Positions 10,303 through 20,700 of a DNA stretch of 64,000 nucleotides are shown here, one piece after another. The translations under genes were made by a program, and so were the position numbers. Location of the stretch: the NCBI RefSeq assembly GCF_000227115.2, contig NC_016482.1, forward strand, positions 806,001 to 870,000, given 5' to 3'. The first letter of the stretch is position 1; the number at the start of each line of letters is the position of its first letter. The DNA is from Naumovozyma dairenensis CBS 421 (lineage: Eukaryota > Ascomycota > Saccharomycetes > Saccharomycetales > Saccharomycetaceae). Below the pieces are notes generated by a model. That model was given only the letters and a program-made list of their open reading frames with translations, did no database searches and had not been told where the DNA came from.

Positions 10303-10618
10303 ACAGACATATATTTAGATGGTCTATCTATATATATATATGTATACAATTGTTGTCTCTGTTAATCATATTAAATAACTGTCACCGTCGCTGTCACTGT
10401 CACTGTCACTATCCAATATATATATATATATATATACCGTCTGCAATGTATTGTAATGTCAGTCAGTCAGCCAAAACGTTCCATGTGAGATATTATGGTT
10501 ATTTTCATCTGACCGTCTAACGTGATTCATTTTCGCGTCACAAAATAAAAACAAAAATAAAAACAAAAAATAAAAATAATTTAATAAAAAATGGCGACAG
10601 AGAGTACACCCGCACACC

Positions 10619-10628
10619 CCGGCAGCGG
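10619..10628. promoter_or_regulatory. Leu3-type binding site upstream of BAT1
   Basis: CCGGCAGCGG fits the Leu3 consensus CCG-N4-CGG, 351 bp upstream of the BAT1 ATG. Leu3 is the alpha-isopropylmalate-responsive zinc-cluster regulator of branched-chain amino-acid genes, including BAT1 in S. cerevisiae. Confidence 0.65.
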
Positions 10629-10766
10629 CCCTTGTGAGATGGTTACTCCACTTTCCCTACGGCCCCTTCTGGGGAAACTGAAAAATTTCTGTCAAAAAAT
10701 AAAAAGTTTCAAAACTCGAGAGAAGAAGAGCTTACATAGATGTACATATGTTATTATATACATATA

Positions 10767-10773
10767 TGACTCA
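10767..10773 (+). promoter_or_regulatory. Gcn4-type site upstream of BAT1
   Basis: TGACTCA, 206 bp upstream of the BAT1 start. Position and pathway fit general amino-acid control. The 7-mer is short enough that several chance copies are expected in 64 kb. Confidence 0.5.
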
Positions 10774-10806
10774 AAGGTCTTATATATAAACTTATTTATT
10801 ATTTGA

Positions 10807-10814
10807 TCCGTGGA
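10807..10814. promoter_or_regulatory. PDRE-like site in the BAT1 promoter
   Basis: TCCGTGGA matches the Pdr1/Pdr3 response element TCCGYGGA, 165 bp upstream of the BAT1 start. About one chance match is expected in a window of this size, so function is uncertain. Confidence 0.3.
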
Positions 10815-10978
10815 TTGCATAGTTGCTCTTTTTCTATATAAAAGTATACATACATACAATCCCGTTTGTTTGTCTGTTTGTCTGTCTGTTTGTTTGTTTG
10901 TTTGTTTGTTGTTTGTTTTTAGATTCAAACTTATCTCTTCTCTGACCTGGTCCAATAAACTATACACTAGCCATAAGT

Positions 10979-12178
10979 ATGTTGGGTAGACAAACTCTGA
11001 AACTAAGACCAACTCTTGGTTCCCAATTTTCACATATAACAAGGTCTCTAGCAACTGCTCCATTAGATGCATCCAGACTTCAAGTAACTCCAATCTCCCA
11101 TCCATCTACTCCAAAACCAAATGATCAATTAGTCTTCGGTAAGACATTCACAGATCACATGTTGACCGTTGAATGGACCAAAGAAAACGGTTGGGATGCT
11201 CCACAAATTAAACCATACGCAAACTTATCCCTACCACCCTCCGCTTGTGTATTCCATTACGCATTCGAATTATTCGAAGGGTTAAAAGCATACCGTACCC
11301 CAGATAACAAAATCACCATGTTCCGTCCAGACATGAACATGGCCAGAATGAACAAATCAGCAGCAAGAATTTGTTTACCAACTTTCCAATCTGAAGAATT
11401 AGTTAAACTAATGGGTAAATTGATTGAACAAGATAAACATTTAGTACCACAGGGACAAGGTTATTCTCTATACATTAGACCGACTTTAATCGGTACCACT
11501 GCTGCCCTTGGGGTAAGTACCCCTGATAAGGCATTATTATTCGTCATTTGTTCACCTGTTGGACCATACTATAAGACTGGTTTCAAAGCAGTTAGATTGG
11601 AAGCTACAGATTATGCAACAAGAGCTTGGCCAGGTGGTGTAGGTGATAAGAAATTGGGGGCTAATTATGCTCCTTGTATATTACCACAATTACAAGCCGC
11701 TGAAAGAGGTTATCAACAAAACTTATGGTTGTTTGGTCCTGAAAAGAATATCACTGAAGTTGGTACCATGAATGTATTCTTTGTGTTCCAAAATAAGGCT
11801 ACCGGGAAAAAGGAATTGGTTACTGCTCCTTTGGATGGAACTATCTTGGAAGGTGTCACTAGAGATTCTGTATTAGCATTGGCAAGAGAAAAATTGGATC
11901 CAAATGAATGGGAAGTCAATGAACGTTATTATTCTATCACTGAAGTCGCTGAAAAGGCTCAAAAGGGTGAACTTTTGGAAGCTTTCGGTTCAGGTACCGC
12001 TGCGGTTGTGTCTCCAATTAAGGAAATCGGTTGGAATGGTCAAGCCATTCATGTCCCATTATTACCTGGTGAACAATCTGGTCCATTGACTAAGGATGTG
12101 GCTAAATGGATCGCTGATATTCAATATGGTAAAGAAAAGCATGGTAACTGGTCAAAAGTCGTCGCCGATTTGAATTAG
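10979..12178 (+). CDS. BAT1: Branched-chain amino-acid aminotransferase, mitochondrial-type
   Basis: 399 aa class IV PLP enzyme that transfers amino groups between Leu/Ile/Val and 2-oxoglutarate. The Arg-rich, acid-free N-terminus (residues 1-26, with RQTLKLRPTLGSQ) is a mitochondrial targeting sequence, as in S. cerevisiae Bat1 rather than cytosolic Bat2. The PLP lysine is K225 in GGVGDKKLGANYAP. FEGLKAYR (about 99-106) and FGSGTAAVV are further family motifs. A TTTG-rich leader immediately precedes the ATG. Upstream Leu3-, Gcn4- and PDRE-type sites suggest regulation by leucine precursor and amino-acid starvation. In S. cerevisiae it neighbours SET5 (YHR207C-YHR208W); here FMP10 and FAU1 lie between them. 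Confidence 0.95.
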   Translation: MLGRQTLKLRPTLGSQFSHITRSLATAPLDASRLQVTPISHPSTPKPNDQLVFGKTFTDHMLTVEWTKENGWDAPQIKPYANLSLPPSACVFHYAFELFEGLKAYRTPDNKITMFRPDMNMARMNKSAARICLPTFQSEELVKLMGKLIEQDKHLVPQGQGYSLYIRPTLIGTTAALGVSTPDKALLFVICSPVGPYYKTGFKAVRLEATDYATRAWPGGVGDKKLGANYAPCILPQLQAAERGYQQNLWLFGPEKNITEVGTMNVFFVFQNKATGKKELVTAPLDGTILEGVTRDSVLALAREKLDPNEWEVNERYYSITEVAEKAQKGELLEAFGSGTAAVVSPIKEIGWNGQAIHVPLLPGEQSGPLTKDVAKWIADIQYGKEKHGNWSKVVADLN

Positions 12179-12291
12179 CATATATCATATTTATAACTGA
12201 ATAGGTATTAATTTTACAATATTTCTCTAAATAACGAAAACTCATAAATACATAGAAAAAGAACTAATAATAATAACAACATAACGCCTTA

Positions 12292-14418
12292 TCATGTCGT
12301 CTTTACATCAAATTCAGATAACCAATCAATTAAAATTTGTTCCGCTTCAAGTGATGAACCAACAATATGACCCGTTGGTACATTAACATCCCCGTCAGTG
12401 TCAATATCATTACCATTGGGTATCCGAGTATCTAATTTTTTCCTATCTATCTCCCATTGTTTTAAATATTCTTCAAAATTTACACTTGTTTCCAAATTTT
12501 TTATATTTTGTCTACTTTCTATAAAAATCGTTGATGAGTTTAATTCGTCTCTAAGGGATTCATTAGAGGAAATAAAATTGGAATGTATCTCCCAAACTTT
12601 CTCCTTAACTGTCCTAACAAGCATGAATTTATAAATGTCATCTTTTTTCCAAAGTGGTGCCAATTTTAATTCTAATAAATTCATAGCTTGTTCAATTAAC
12701 AGATATCTATAAAATACTGGAGCCCTCTTAATTACATCATGAACATCTTTATCCATTGAATTACAAAATAAGGAGTCCTTGACATCATCATCACCCTCGA
12801 TTAAATAAATTTTCTTCGGGTTTTCATAAATATCCTTCAATATAATGAAAAGATATTGCATCACCGTGGAACCTCTCGTATACCATAAAAATTTATCAGT
12901 ATCCTTTTCAATTAACCTTTTCAAAGTAGAAAATAATAAAAGTAAAGATCCTTCAATGACACTATCTGGATATACTTGTTCAGATTTCAAAATCCATGTA
13001 ATATCGTTTTTATTATTCTTTTTCAATTGTTGTTGTTGTTGTGCACAGTTCTTCCTTTTATCATTATCATTATCATTGTTTTTTGATCCAGCAGAATATA
13101 ATCCAAGTAATCCAAAATATTTCAAATATAATCGATATAAAAACACTTTCAAAGTGTTAATAAAATAATTGGAATGAGGGAAGTTTCTCCCAGATAATTG
13201 ATTATTTAACCTTTCAATCTTAGCATATACACAACGTAATTTCTCGTGATCCTCTTTCATCTCAACATATTTTTTATGTTCCATAATATCATAAAACGCA
13301 GCATTAATAATTAATCGACCTATGGTAAATTCTAAGGGAATGCTTTCCAAACATGTTGGAATTTTCTCCATAGGCCAATCTGGGTTGAATTTTTCAGACA
13401 TAAATGGTAATCCATAAACTACCGACGCAGAACCTTCAATATACAATAAATAGGACCAAAGTAATTTCAAATGTTGATATTCTTCCTCCTGTATATTGTC
13501 CTCCTGCTTGGTAGAATGTTCCATAAGTTTCTTCTCAACACCTAATTGTTGTGCTATTCGAACCAACATCACTGAGTAACCAATGGCTTCCGTCATGTTA
13601 GGATCTTGAATGAAATTAACAATAAGAAATGATTGTAAAGATTCTAAAGTAGGCCTTGTTGGGAACACAGATAACTCCAATAAATATTTATGACTTTGAT
13701 AATATTTATTACAAAGTAATAAATCAGGGATAATTGATGATGCAACGATGGAATATGATGAACAGAAAAATATGGACATGATTAGTAATAAATTTGAGAT
13801 AGATAAATCTGTCCCTGATTGGATTGAGTTATAAATACCAATCAATTTTTGGCGGACAAGGCTTCGATCTAATACGGGGATTATTGGATGTATCGTTTCA
13901 AAATATGTGTCAATTTGAGATAAGGCAACCTCTAAGGAATCAGGTATCAGATTGATTATATCCTCTAGTGTTATTGCAAAAAGATGGGGGACAAATCTGT
14001 CGAACGTAGTAATGGCATTCTTGCTCATCTTTGATGACAATTCTTCTGTGTCATTTGATGCAACAGAAGAAATGTTTTCATCATTGACAGAATTCGTAAA
14101 AAATGGATATAAATACTTGGATTTGAGAGGTGAAGAAGTCTTGTTTGTAGTTTTTATTTTTCTTACCTTCCCACTGTTTGATGAGAGTGGTAGTTTTGGA
14201 CTTGGAGTCGTTGATTCTGAATGAGACGTGGAATCATGATTCTGGAGTTCACCTTTATCAAAACCGTAAATACATTCGTCAATTAAGCCAACTGCAATGC
14301 ATTTGGAGCATGGTTTCTCTTTATTACACTTCAATTTGTGAGTGTAACAATATTTACATGACTTAATAAGCCTCTTTCGTTTAATAACTCGAGCAGTAGT
14401 ACGGTTCTCGATGGACAT
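12292..14418 (-). CDS. TOG1: Zn2Cys6 transcription factor, TOG1/YER184C-like
   Basis: 708 aa from the first ATG (14416-14418). The frame is open upstream but only from a non-ATG codon. The Zn2Cys6 cluster is at residues 21-49 (C21, C24, C31, C37, C40, C49; spacing x2-x6-x5-x2-x8), preceded by a basic stretch VIKRKRLIKS. The middle matches the fungal transcription-factor homology region (about 180-420). Poly-Asn/Gln lies near residue 470. TOG1 is suggested by synteny: YER184C follows FAU1 (YER183C) in S. cerevisiae, where it activates oleate and peroxisomal genes. Sequence identity alone would not settle the ortholog, so treat the symbol as provisional. It is convergent with BAT1 (113 bp apart) and divergent from RPN14. 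Confidence 0.75.
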   Translation of the reverse strand: MSIENRTTARVIKRKRLIKSCKYCYTHKLKCNKEKPCSKCIAVGLIDECIYGFDKGELQNHDSTSHSESTTPSPKLPLSSNSGKVRKIKTTNKTSSPLKSKYLYPFFTNSVNDENISSVASNDTEELSSKMSKNAITTFDRFVPHLFAITLEDIINLIPDSLEVALSQIDTYFETIHPIIPVLDRSLVRQKLIGIYNSIQSGTDLSISNLLLIMSIFFCSSYSIVASSIIPDLLLCNKYYQSHKYLLELSVFPTRPTLESLQSFLIVNFIQDPNMTEAIGYSVMLVRIAQQLGVEKKLMEHSTKQEDNIQEEEYQHLKLLWSYLLYIEGSASVVYGLPFMSEKFNPDWPMEKIPTCLESIPLEFTIGRLIINAAFYDIMEHKKYVEMKEDHEKLRCVYAKIERLNNQLSGRNFPHSNYFINTLKVFLYRLYLKYFGLLGLYSAGSKNNDNDNDKRKNCAQQQQQLKKNNKNDITWILKSEQVYPDSVIEGSLLLLFSTLKRLIEKDTDKFLWYTRGSTVMQYLFIILKDIYENPKKIYLIEGDDDVKDSLFCNSMDKDVHDVIKRAPVFYRYLLIEQAMNLLELKLAPLWKKDDIYKFMLVRTVKEKVWEIHSNFISSNESLRDELNSSTIFIESRQNIKNLETSVNFEEYLKQWEIDRKKLDTRIPNGNDIDTDGDVNVPTGHIVGSSLEAEQILIDWLSEFDVKTT

Positions 14419-14777
14419 TGCATTTCCTTTGGAACTTACGATTAAAAGGTAAGCCGTATCAGACGTGGTATAATAGTCAATTGAATTTTGTACTAGGAAA
14501 ACCCTTTTCACCCCTTGGATACCTACCAATCTCTTATGTAATGCATAACTCTTGGGAATACGTTTGTTTTGTTTCTAGTATCAGATTCTATCATGAATCA
14601 TCATCACCATCGCGTACAACATTAATATATGTTTTATTTAAAGGATATTTTATTAATTGCTAAAACGATCCAACAGCCACGGTCTTACGAGAATATAAAC
14701 TAAGCAACTCATTGACACAATACTTATCTATTCACTCTAACATTCAGCTCTAAAAAGTATCGAACCAATAAGGGAAA
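14419..14777. promoter_or_regulatory. Divergent promoter TOG1-like / RPN14; block junction
   Basis: 359 bp between two divergent genes. It is also the junction between a block related to S. cerevisiae V-R/VIII-R and a block related to VII-L. Short ORFs overlap the 5' end of the zinc-cluster gene and are not called. I found no PACE box here despite RPN14 being a proteasome-assembly gene. Confidence 0.55.
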
Positions 14778-16079
14778 ATGACAAATATGAAACACACAAT
14801 TCCTGTATTCCATATCCAGCCTGATTTCCACGAAGTGATTGAAGACTTACAGAATCCTCCAAGAACTGATGATAAGCGCAACCAAACTGCAGTCGATGAA
14901 GATGCATTCTATATAAATATGGATAGGACTTTGAATGAAGTGAAAGAATACAGAATTAGAGTCAGCAATAAGGGCACGAGATTCCAACCAGTGCATGATC
15001 GACAGAACACCTTCAATCATTCTTCGCAGAATGGTAGATTATATAACGCCGAGTTAGATGGGCAACAATCTGAATTCTTAATACCAGATTGGACTTGGCA
15101 AAATAACATTGATTATCAACCTAGTATACTTAATAATAAGACATTCACCTCCATCGACGTGATCCAAAATAATTCGGCAGTGAAATTCGCTGTAGGGGAT
15201 AATGTGGGTAATATATCGGTATTTGATGATACAATGAATCTAACCTGTCAATTAGATGATGCCCATTTTGATGAAATCTCGAATTTAAAGATATTCCCAA
15301 GCGGTGAAGTATTATTATCTGCTTCCATTGATATGCAATTGAAAATATGGTCTTTAAAAGATGGATCAAATCCTAGAACTTTCCTTGGTCATAAGGGGAA
15401 AGTTACAGACACAGTTTTGATTGAAAGAGGTAGAAACTTCTTATCATCATCACGAGATGGATCCATTAGATTATGGGAATGTAGCACTGGTACCACGATA
15501 AGAACATTTACAAGAAAGGAAAATCCAAATGATGCAATTCTTTCCATGGGGTTATTGAGCAATGATAACCCCTTAACGAATGAACCAGCTTCCATGAATG
15601 GAAACAGCCTGGACTTTGGGACAAAGGGTAAAACTGTTATTTCGTCCCATAAATCTGGTGTGCTTACTTTGCATGATGTATTTACTAAAGAATCTCTTTT
15701 ACAAATGCCCAGTATATTCATGGAACCATGTAATAGTGTAATTGTTAATCCACAAGATAACAACTACGTGTATGCAGGATATGAAAACGGGTCTATCCTC
15801 ATATGGGATATTCGTTCGAATACAGTTCCATTGGAGGAAGTCGTTATCAATAAAGGTATTGCTATAAATGCATTAAAATATTATGATAATAAACTGGCAA
15901 TTTCTTCAGGAACTGATACAAGCTTATTGCTAGACTTAGATAGTTCAGGTTCACAATTCCAGAATTATATCCCTACTTTTCTTGTAAACGATGATTGTCA
16001 AGTTACTTCTTTTGCTACAGACTCCAAGAAAATCTATATAGTGGGTAATAATAGTTTCTGGGCTAGTTTCAAACTTTGA
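14778..16079 (+). CDS. RPN14: Rpn14 proteasome 19S base assembly chaperone (WD40)
   Basis: 433 aa (S. cerevisiae 417). The N-terminal domain, containing DAFYINMDRTLNEVKEYRI, is followed by a WD40 propeller from about residue 125 to the end. Clear repeats include MQLKIWSLKDGS, DGSIRLWECSTGTTIRTF and NGSILIWDIRS. Rpn14 binds the Rpt6 ATPase and, with Nas6, Nas2 and Hsm3, guides assembly of the regulatory particle. It is followed on the same strand by COG7, the same pair and orientation as YGL004C-YGL005C. The first ATG is used. Confidence 0.95.
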   Translation: MTNMKHTIPVFHIQPDFHEVIEDLQNPPRTDDKRNQTAVDEDAFYINMDRTLNEVKEYRIRVSNKGTRFQPVHDRQNTFNHSSQNGRLYNAELDGQQSEFLIPDWTWQNNIDYQPSILNNKTFTSIDVIQNNSAVKFAVGDNVGNISVFDDTMNLTCQLDDAHFDEISNLKIFPSGEVLLSASIDMQLKIWSLKDGSNPRTFLGHKGKVTDTVLIERGRNFLSSSRDGSIRLWECSTGTTIRTFTRKENPNDAILSMGLLSNDNPLTNEPASMNGNSLDFGTKGKTVISSHKSGVLTLHDVFTKESLLQMPSIFMEPCNSVIVNPQDNNYVYAGYENGSILIWDIRSNTVPLEEVVINKGIAINALKYYDNKLAISSGTDTSLLLDLDSSGSQFQNYIPTFLVNDDCQVTSFATDSKKIYIVGNNSFWASFKL

Positions 16080-16590
16080 TGTATATCGTTTTCCATTATA
16101 AATCGCATGATTATGTTCAATAAATTACCAACCGTTTACCAACCGTTTGAGCATGATCTATATATAGTGACCATAACTAATGCTCTTAACTTTAAATTTG
16201 ATAAAATTTTAATTTGCAGTAATTTATTTAATTGCAGTCTCTAGAAAAGATTATTTATTTCTTATTTTAATACAAATATCAGGATAGTTGATATCATTTT
16301 GTACCGTATATGTAATGGTGTTACTAATGATTCCTCTGACACTTTTGTTCTTCTTTTCTTATTTTTTTTGAAAAATCTACGACAATAATACCATAATAAG
16401 CTTATTTGAAATTTCGCTGGAAACAAAAATATATTTGTGTAGTTCAGAGATCTGTGAAGGCAGAACGTAAGACTAAAATAAATAATGAGGAAACTACACT
16501 ATAAAGACAGCGAGTATTATCTATTTAAGCAGACCCTCACTCCTTTATTGAACAATTGGATGTTACTAACCACGACATTCTAAATTAGCT
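16080..16590. other. RPN14-COG7 intergenic region
   Basis: 511 bp, AT-rich, holding the RPN14 3' end and COG7 promoter. An 11-bp tandem duplication (taccaaccgtt x2) lies at 16126-16147. A TACTAAC at 16564-16570 is followed by a TAG just before the COG7 ATG, but no good 5' splice site was found. Confidence 0.55.
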
Positions 16591-17430
16591 ATGAGCCAAG
16601 AGAATAAAAAGGAAGCATCAACATCTCAAGATGACGAACTCTTAGAGATGTTCTTCGATGAAGGTTTTGTTCCACAAGCATACATAGATATATTCATATC
16701 CACACTGAATGCCAACAAACCCAACCAAATACAAACAGCATCATCAGCATTATTAGCAAGGTTAGATTTCTACACAAAGTACCTAACTAAGGAATTGGAA
16801 ACAACTATCTGGGACCTTGAAAAATTATCAGAAGCACTACCTGCAACTTTGAGCAGCAATTGGCCAGCAATTGAAGATCATGATCCTACTTCATTTGGTG
16901 CCTCGAAATTGGAATATTATATAGATACATTAGGCAGTGCAGTGCGAGGACTAGAAACAGATATGGATAAAGTTGATAGTAAATTAGATGCCCTAAATTC
17001 AAACTATGAAAAAAATAGTAATAATTTGATGCAAAAATTGAAGGGCTTAGAAACTATAAAATCAAGATTAAATAATGTATTACAAACATTTAATGAGTTG
17101 AAGATTATTTTAGATATATCGTCAGATGAGAAAGATAAGGACGTTAATCGGAGAAAAATAGCGACCACGTCACTTGATGATTTTACGATATCCTTAAGAA
17201 CATTAGAAGATACAATTATTAGTGCACTGAATGAATCGTTAGATAGTGAGAAGTCAAATGAGATAAATGATGAACTTCTGAAAAGAATTGACCAATTGAA
17301 TGATTTACTCCCATTGTTTAACGGATTCGATAAATTTAATACAGTCTACTCTCAATTCTCTACCAATATTAAACACGGAGTTAAAGAATATTTAAGTACG
17401 AAGGATATTGACGCTGAACTTGGTTCATAA
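16591..17430 (+). CDS. COG7: Cog7 subunit of the conserved oligomeric Golgi tethering complex
   Basis: 279 aa, the length I recall for S. cerevisiae Cog7 (YGL005C). It is mostly helical and rich in Asn, Asp and Glu, with the conserved N-terminal block MFFDEGFVPQAYIDI and the LDFYTKYLTKELETTIWDLEKLSE segment. A coiled coil is likely around 100-180. Cog7 belongs to lobe B of the COG complex, which tethers retrograde vesicles at the Golgi. It follows RPN14 in tandem and is convergent with PMC1, as in S. cerevisiae. Confidence 0.94.
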   Translation: MSQENKKEASTSQDDELLEMFFDEGFVPQAYIDIFISTLNANKPNQIQTASSALLARLDFYTKYLTKELETTIWDLEKLSEALPATLSSNWPAIEDHDPTSFGASKLEYYIDTLGSAVRGLETDMDKVDSKLDALNSNYEKNSNNLMQKLKGLETIKSRLNNVLQTFNELKIILDISSDEKDKDVNRRKIATTSLDDFTISLRTLEDTIISALNESLDSEKSNEINDELLKRIDQLNDLLPLFNGFDKFNTVYSQFSTNIKHGVKEYLSTKDIDAELGS

Positions 17431-17744
17431 ATAGTAAAAAAAAAAATAATAGGACAAATCGTGTATTTTTATTTAATTTTGGAATGGTATATATAAACTT
17501 ATAAATAACTCATAATGATTTTGGGTTGTCATATCATATTAAATCTTTTACTTTCGTAAACCCATATGAACAATGAATGATAAAAAAATTATTGCACAGT
17601 TTCCCTGTGGGAAAATAAAGTCCCTGTGATTCCAACAAAAAAGAATCAGTATGTTCATCTAACATAAACTCTGTTGTTCATAAGAAAATCCGGTTTTTTC
17701 AATGGGAACCCAACTTATATGCAAAGAAGTACGGTCTTTTTAAA
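17431..17744. terminator. Shared 3' region of COG7 and PMC1
   Basis: 314 bp between convergent genes. A TATATAAA-type efficiency element lies at about 17488-17497, downstream of an A-rich run at the COG7 stop. No gene is seen. Confidence 0.45.
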
Positions 17745-20700
17745 TTAAAAGAAAGCGCTTGACCCACTAGAATTTGGGCTCCCATCTCTGTCCAACAAGG
17801 CTTCTTCATCGCTACTTTTAGTCCTCTCTCTCAAAAATTCAAGTCCGAAGATATATTTGCATTTACTAAATAGTTTCGTAGGGAAGAATTTCTTTGCTAA
17901 TTCATCCGGACAGATTCTAACAATCAAACCGATGGGTATGGATAAAGTACCACATAATATTGCAGTTGCCCACATTTCTTTAGTTTGATGCGCAATAGAA
18001 AATGGTGCTCCACCGAAGAACATAATTAAGACTTGGCAACCACCAATTAATGCCATTATAACCAAGAAATAGTAATTCCTTAATAAATCTTGAAAGAAAT
18101 TCAAATTAGCCTTCGAAATCCTTTTCCTCCAATTCTTAATACCATCACCTTCATCTAACTTTCTTGAAACAAATAAAGTAAAGAATTGTAGCCAAACAAA
18201 TGTATTGAATGTCATAGCGTTCAATTGCTGTTGTTCATGACCCGTTATACTTTCTTTACCCTTGAAGAATATTTCTTTACCATGGAAATGGAGAGTAAAT
18301 GTGATTATAAGTTGTAGAAATGATTGGCTTAATATCATTTTCCATGTTGAAGGATAAATTAACGGAGAAGAACGGCCTTTTGGCTTCCTATCCATAATAT
18401 TTGGATCCGGTTTATCAGTAGCAAGAGCCAAAGCTGCTAAAGTATCCATGATTAGATTCACCCAAAGTAATTGAACTGCGGTCAAAACAGAGGTTTCATC
18501 TTCAGATGCCACAGCAGAAACAAAAGTCAATATAACGGCTGTAATATTAACAATCAATTGAAACTGAATAAACTTTTTAATAGAGATAGAGACACATCTC
18601 CCCCATTTAATGGCATCAACAATAGCACCAAAATCATCTGTCATCAAAATAATATCAGAAGCTTCTCTTGCAACTTCAGTACCAGAGATACCCATTGAAA
18701 ATCCAACGTCAGCTAACTTCAAAGCAGGAGCATCATTAGTACCGTCACCAGTTACCGCAACTACTTCACCCATTCCCTTCAATGTCTCCACTAGAACTCT
18801 TTTATCTTCTGGAGATGACCTAGCAAGAACTCTCAATTTAGGTAATAATTTAATACGTTCATCTTTGGTCAATTTACGGAATTTTGGACCTTCCATAGCA
18901 GAATCAGGATCATTGTAAGCTTCTTCTGACAAAATGTTACAATTTCTTGCAATAGCTCTTGCTGTGAGTACATTATCACCAGTAACCATACGAACAATAA
19001 CACCTGCTTTTTGACATTGTTGTACTGAGTTTTTAACACCTTCACGTAATGGGTCTTGAATTCCAACAATACCATCAAGGATTAACCCATCATCACTATT
19101 TTTATTATTAACTTTTAACGATAACAATTTTTCTGGGTTTGCCCTGTTTGAGTTTTCATCATCTTGAACTTCTTTAGGAGGCCATTCAGAGCAATCTTTG
19201 AAATCTCGGTGACCTAATGAAATTGCTCTTAATGCATTGCTAGCTAGTGATTTGATGTTCTTATTAATAACATCAGATACTTTTTCGTCAATTAATATTA
19301 AACAATCATCAGAATTTCTCTTTGAATGACAACAATTAGAAACAATTTCTGCGGCACCTTTAATGAAGAATCTAATTAAACCAGAAGCCTTGTATTTTAC
19401 TACGATACCACCCCATTTTCTTGAACTTTCAAACGGTATAACTTGTATAATTTCATCAACTCCAAATCTTTCTTCTGGATCATCACGTAAATCCTGTAAT
19501 GAACCAAATTTTAGATTTAACGACCGTTTAGCCATTGCTAATAATGCAGTTTCAGTCTTGGAACCAATATATGGCTCTTGTCTACCTTCCATTGCATGTT
19601 TCATCAAGTCATCATCATCATCGTCGTCCTTATCATTATTAGCTTTCTTACAATGACCTGAACGGAACCAACTTAGTATGTTCCATTTACTTGGAGAGGA
19701 AGTTTGTTGATTATTTGATTCATTAATTGAATCTAACGATATACCAGATTCTCTTTCAATATCAGGATGGACATATTTATTATTTTCAAAAGCTGTGGAA
19801 TTTAATACGATATTGGACAGTAAATCCTTTTGTAAATCTTCTGTACATTTTTCATTGAACATATCTTTTGAATGTGGTAAATTTTCGCGATTATTCATGG
19901 TTTCATCAAATTGGTCTTCACCAATAAATCCTTTAACGATAGACATTCTATTTTCTGTTAGTGTACCTGTTTTATCTGAACATACTGCAGTAGCAGATCC
20001 CATAGTTTCACAAGCTCTTAAATTTCTAACCAAATTACCATCTTTTGTCATCCTTGTGGTAGCAAATGCCAACGCTAGAGTGACCGCCAATGGTAACCCC
20101 TCCGGTACTGCCACAACAATGATAGTAACAGCAGTAATGAATATATTCATAAATTTATTACCCTTTTGTGCAGGATCCAAATCATGGAATCTACCATTTG
20201 GTGCAAACACGTAAAATAAGAACCGAACAAAAAGGACTAAAAACAGAATAATAGCTGCCACACAACCATAAACTGAAATACTATCAGCCAATTGACTTAA
20301 TCTTTCTTGTAAAGGAGTTTCTTCAGTTTCTACTTTTAAGGACATCATTGTTCTTCCATGAATGGAATTTACACCTACTGCTGTTACTACTGCAGTCCCC
20401 AATCCAGATAAAATTTTAGAGCCAGAGATTAACATACAGTCAGGAAGATGAACACCTTCTGGAGTTACAGAACCGATATCCAATTCATGCAAGCTGCCAT
20501 TATTATTATTATTATTATTATTCTTTTTGTTAGTCTCATTAATAGATGCAAATTTCCTCAATGCTGAAGATAGTCTCACTTTTTTAATCGTATCAGATTC
20601 CCCAGTTACAGAAGATTCATCAATTTCACATTCACCTCTTACTAATACGGAATCAGCTGGAATGACGTCCCCGGTTTGTAATTTAATGATATCTCCAACT

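Larger units (their letters stand above)
10303..10978. promoter_or_regulatory. Divergent FAU1-BAT1 promoter region
   Basis: 676 bp. The FAU1-proximal part has a CTGTCA-type repeat (about 10381-10411) followed by an (AT)n tract (about 10416-10435). The BAT1-proximal part has a Leu3-type site (10619-10628), a Gcn4-type site (10767-10773), a PDRE-like site (10807-10814) and a TTTG/TCTG tandem run at about 10864-10919 just before the ATG. A 71-codon ORF at 10591-10806 spans two of these sites and is not called as a gene. Confidence 0.7.

Noticed and set aside
10591..10806. 71-codon ORF with an ATG in an A-rich context upstream of BAT1
   Set aside because: It spans the Leu3 and Gcn4 sites of the BAT1 promoter, has no recognisable domain, and ends in AT-rich leader sequence. 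It is more likely chance than a gene.
16564..16590. TACTAAC followed by TAG just before the COG7 ATG, as if a 5' UTR intron ended there
   Set aside because: No GTATGT or good variant donor was found upstream, the branch to acceptor distance is very short, and the COG7 start aligns well without splicing.
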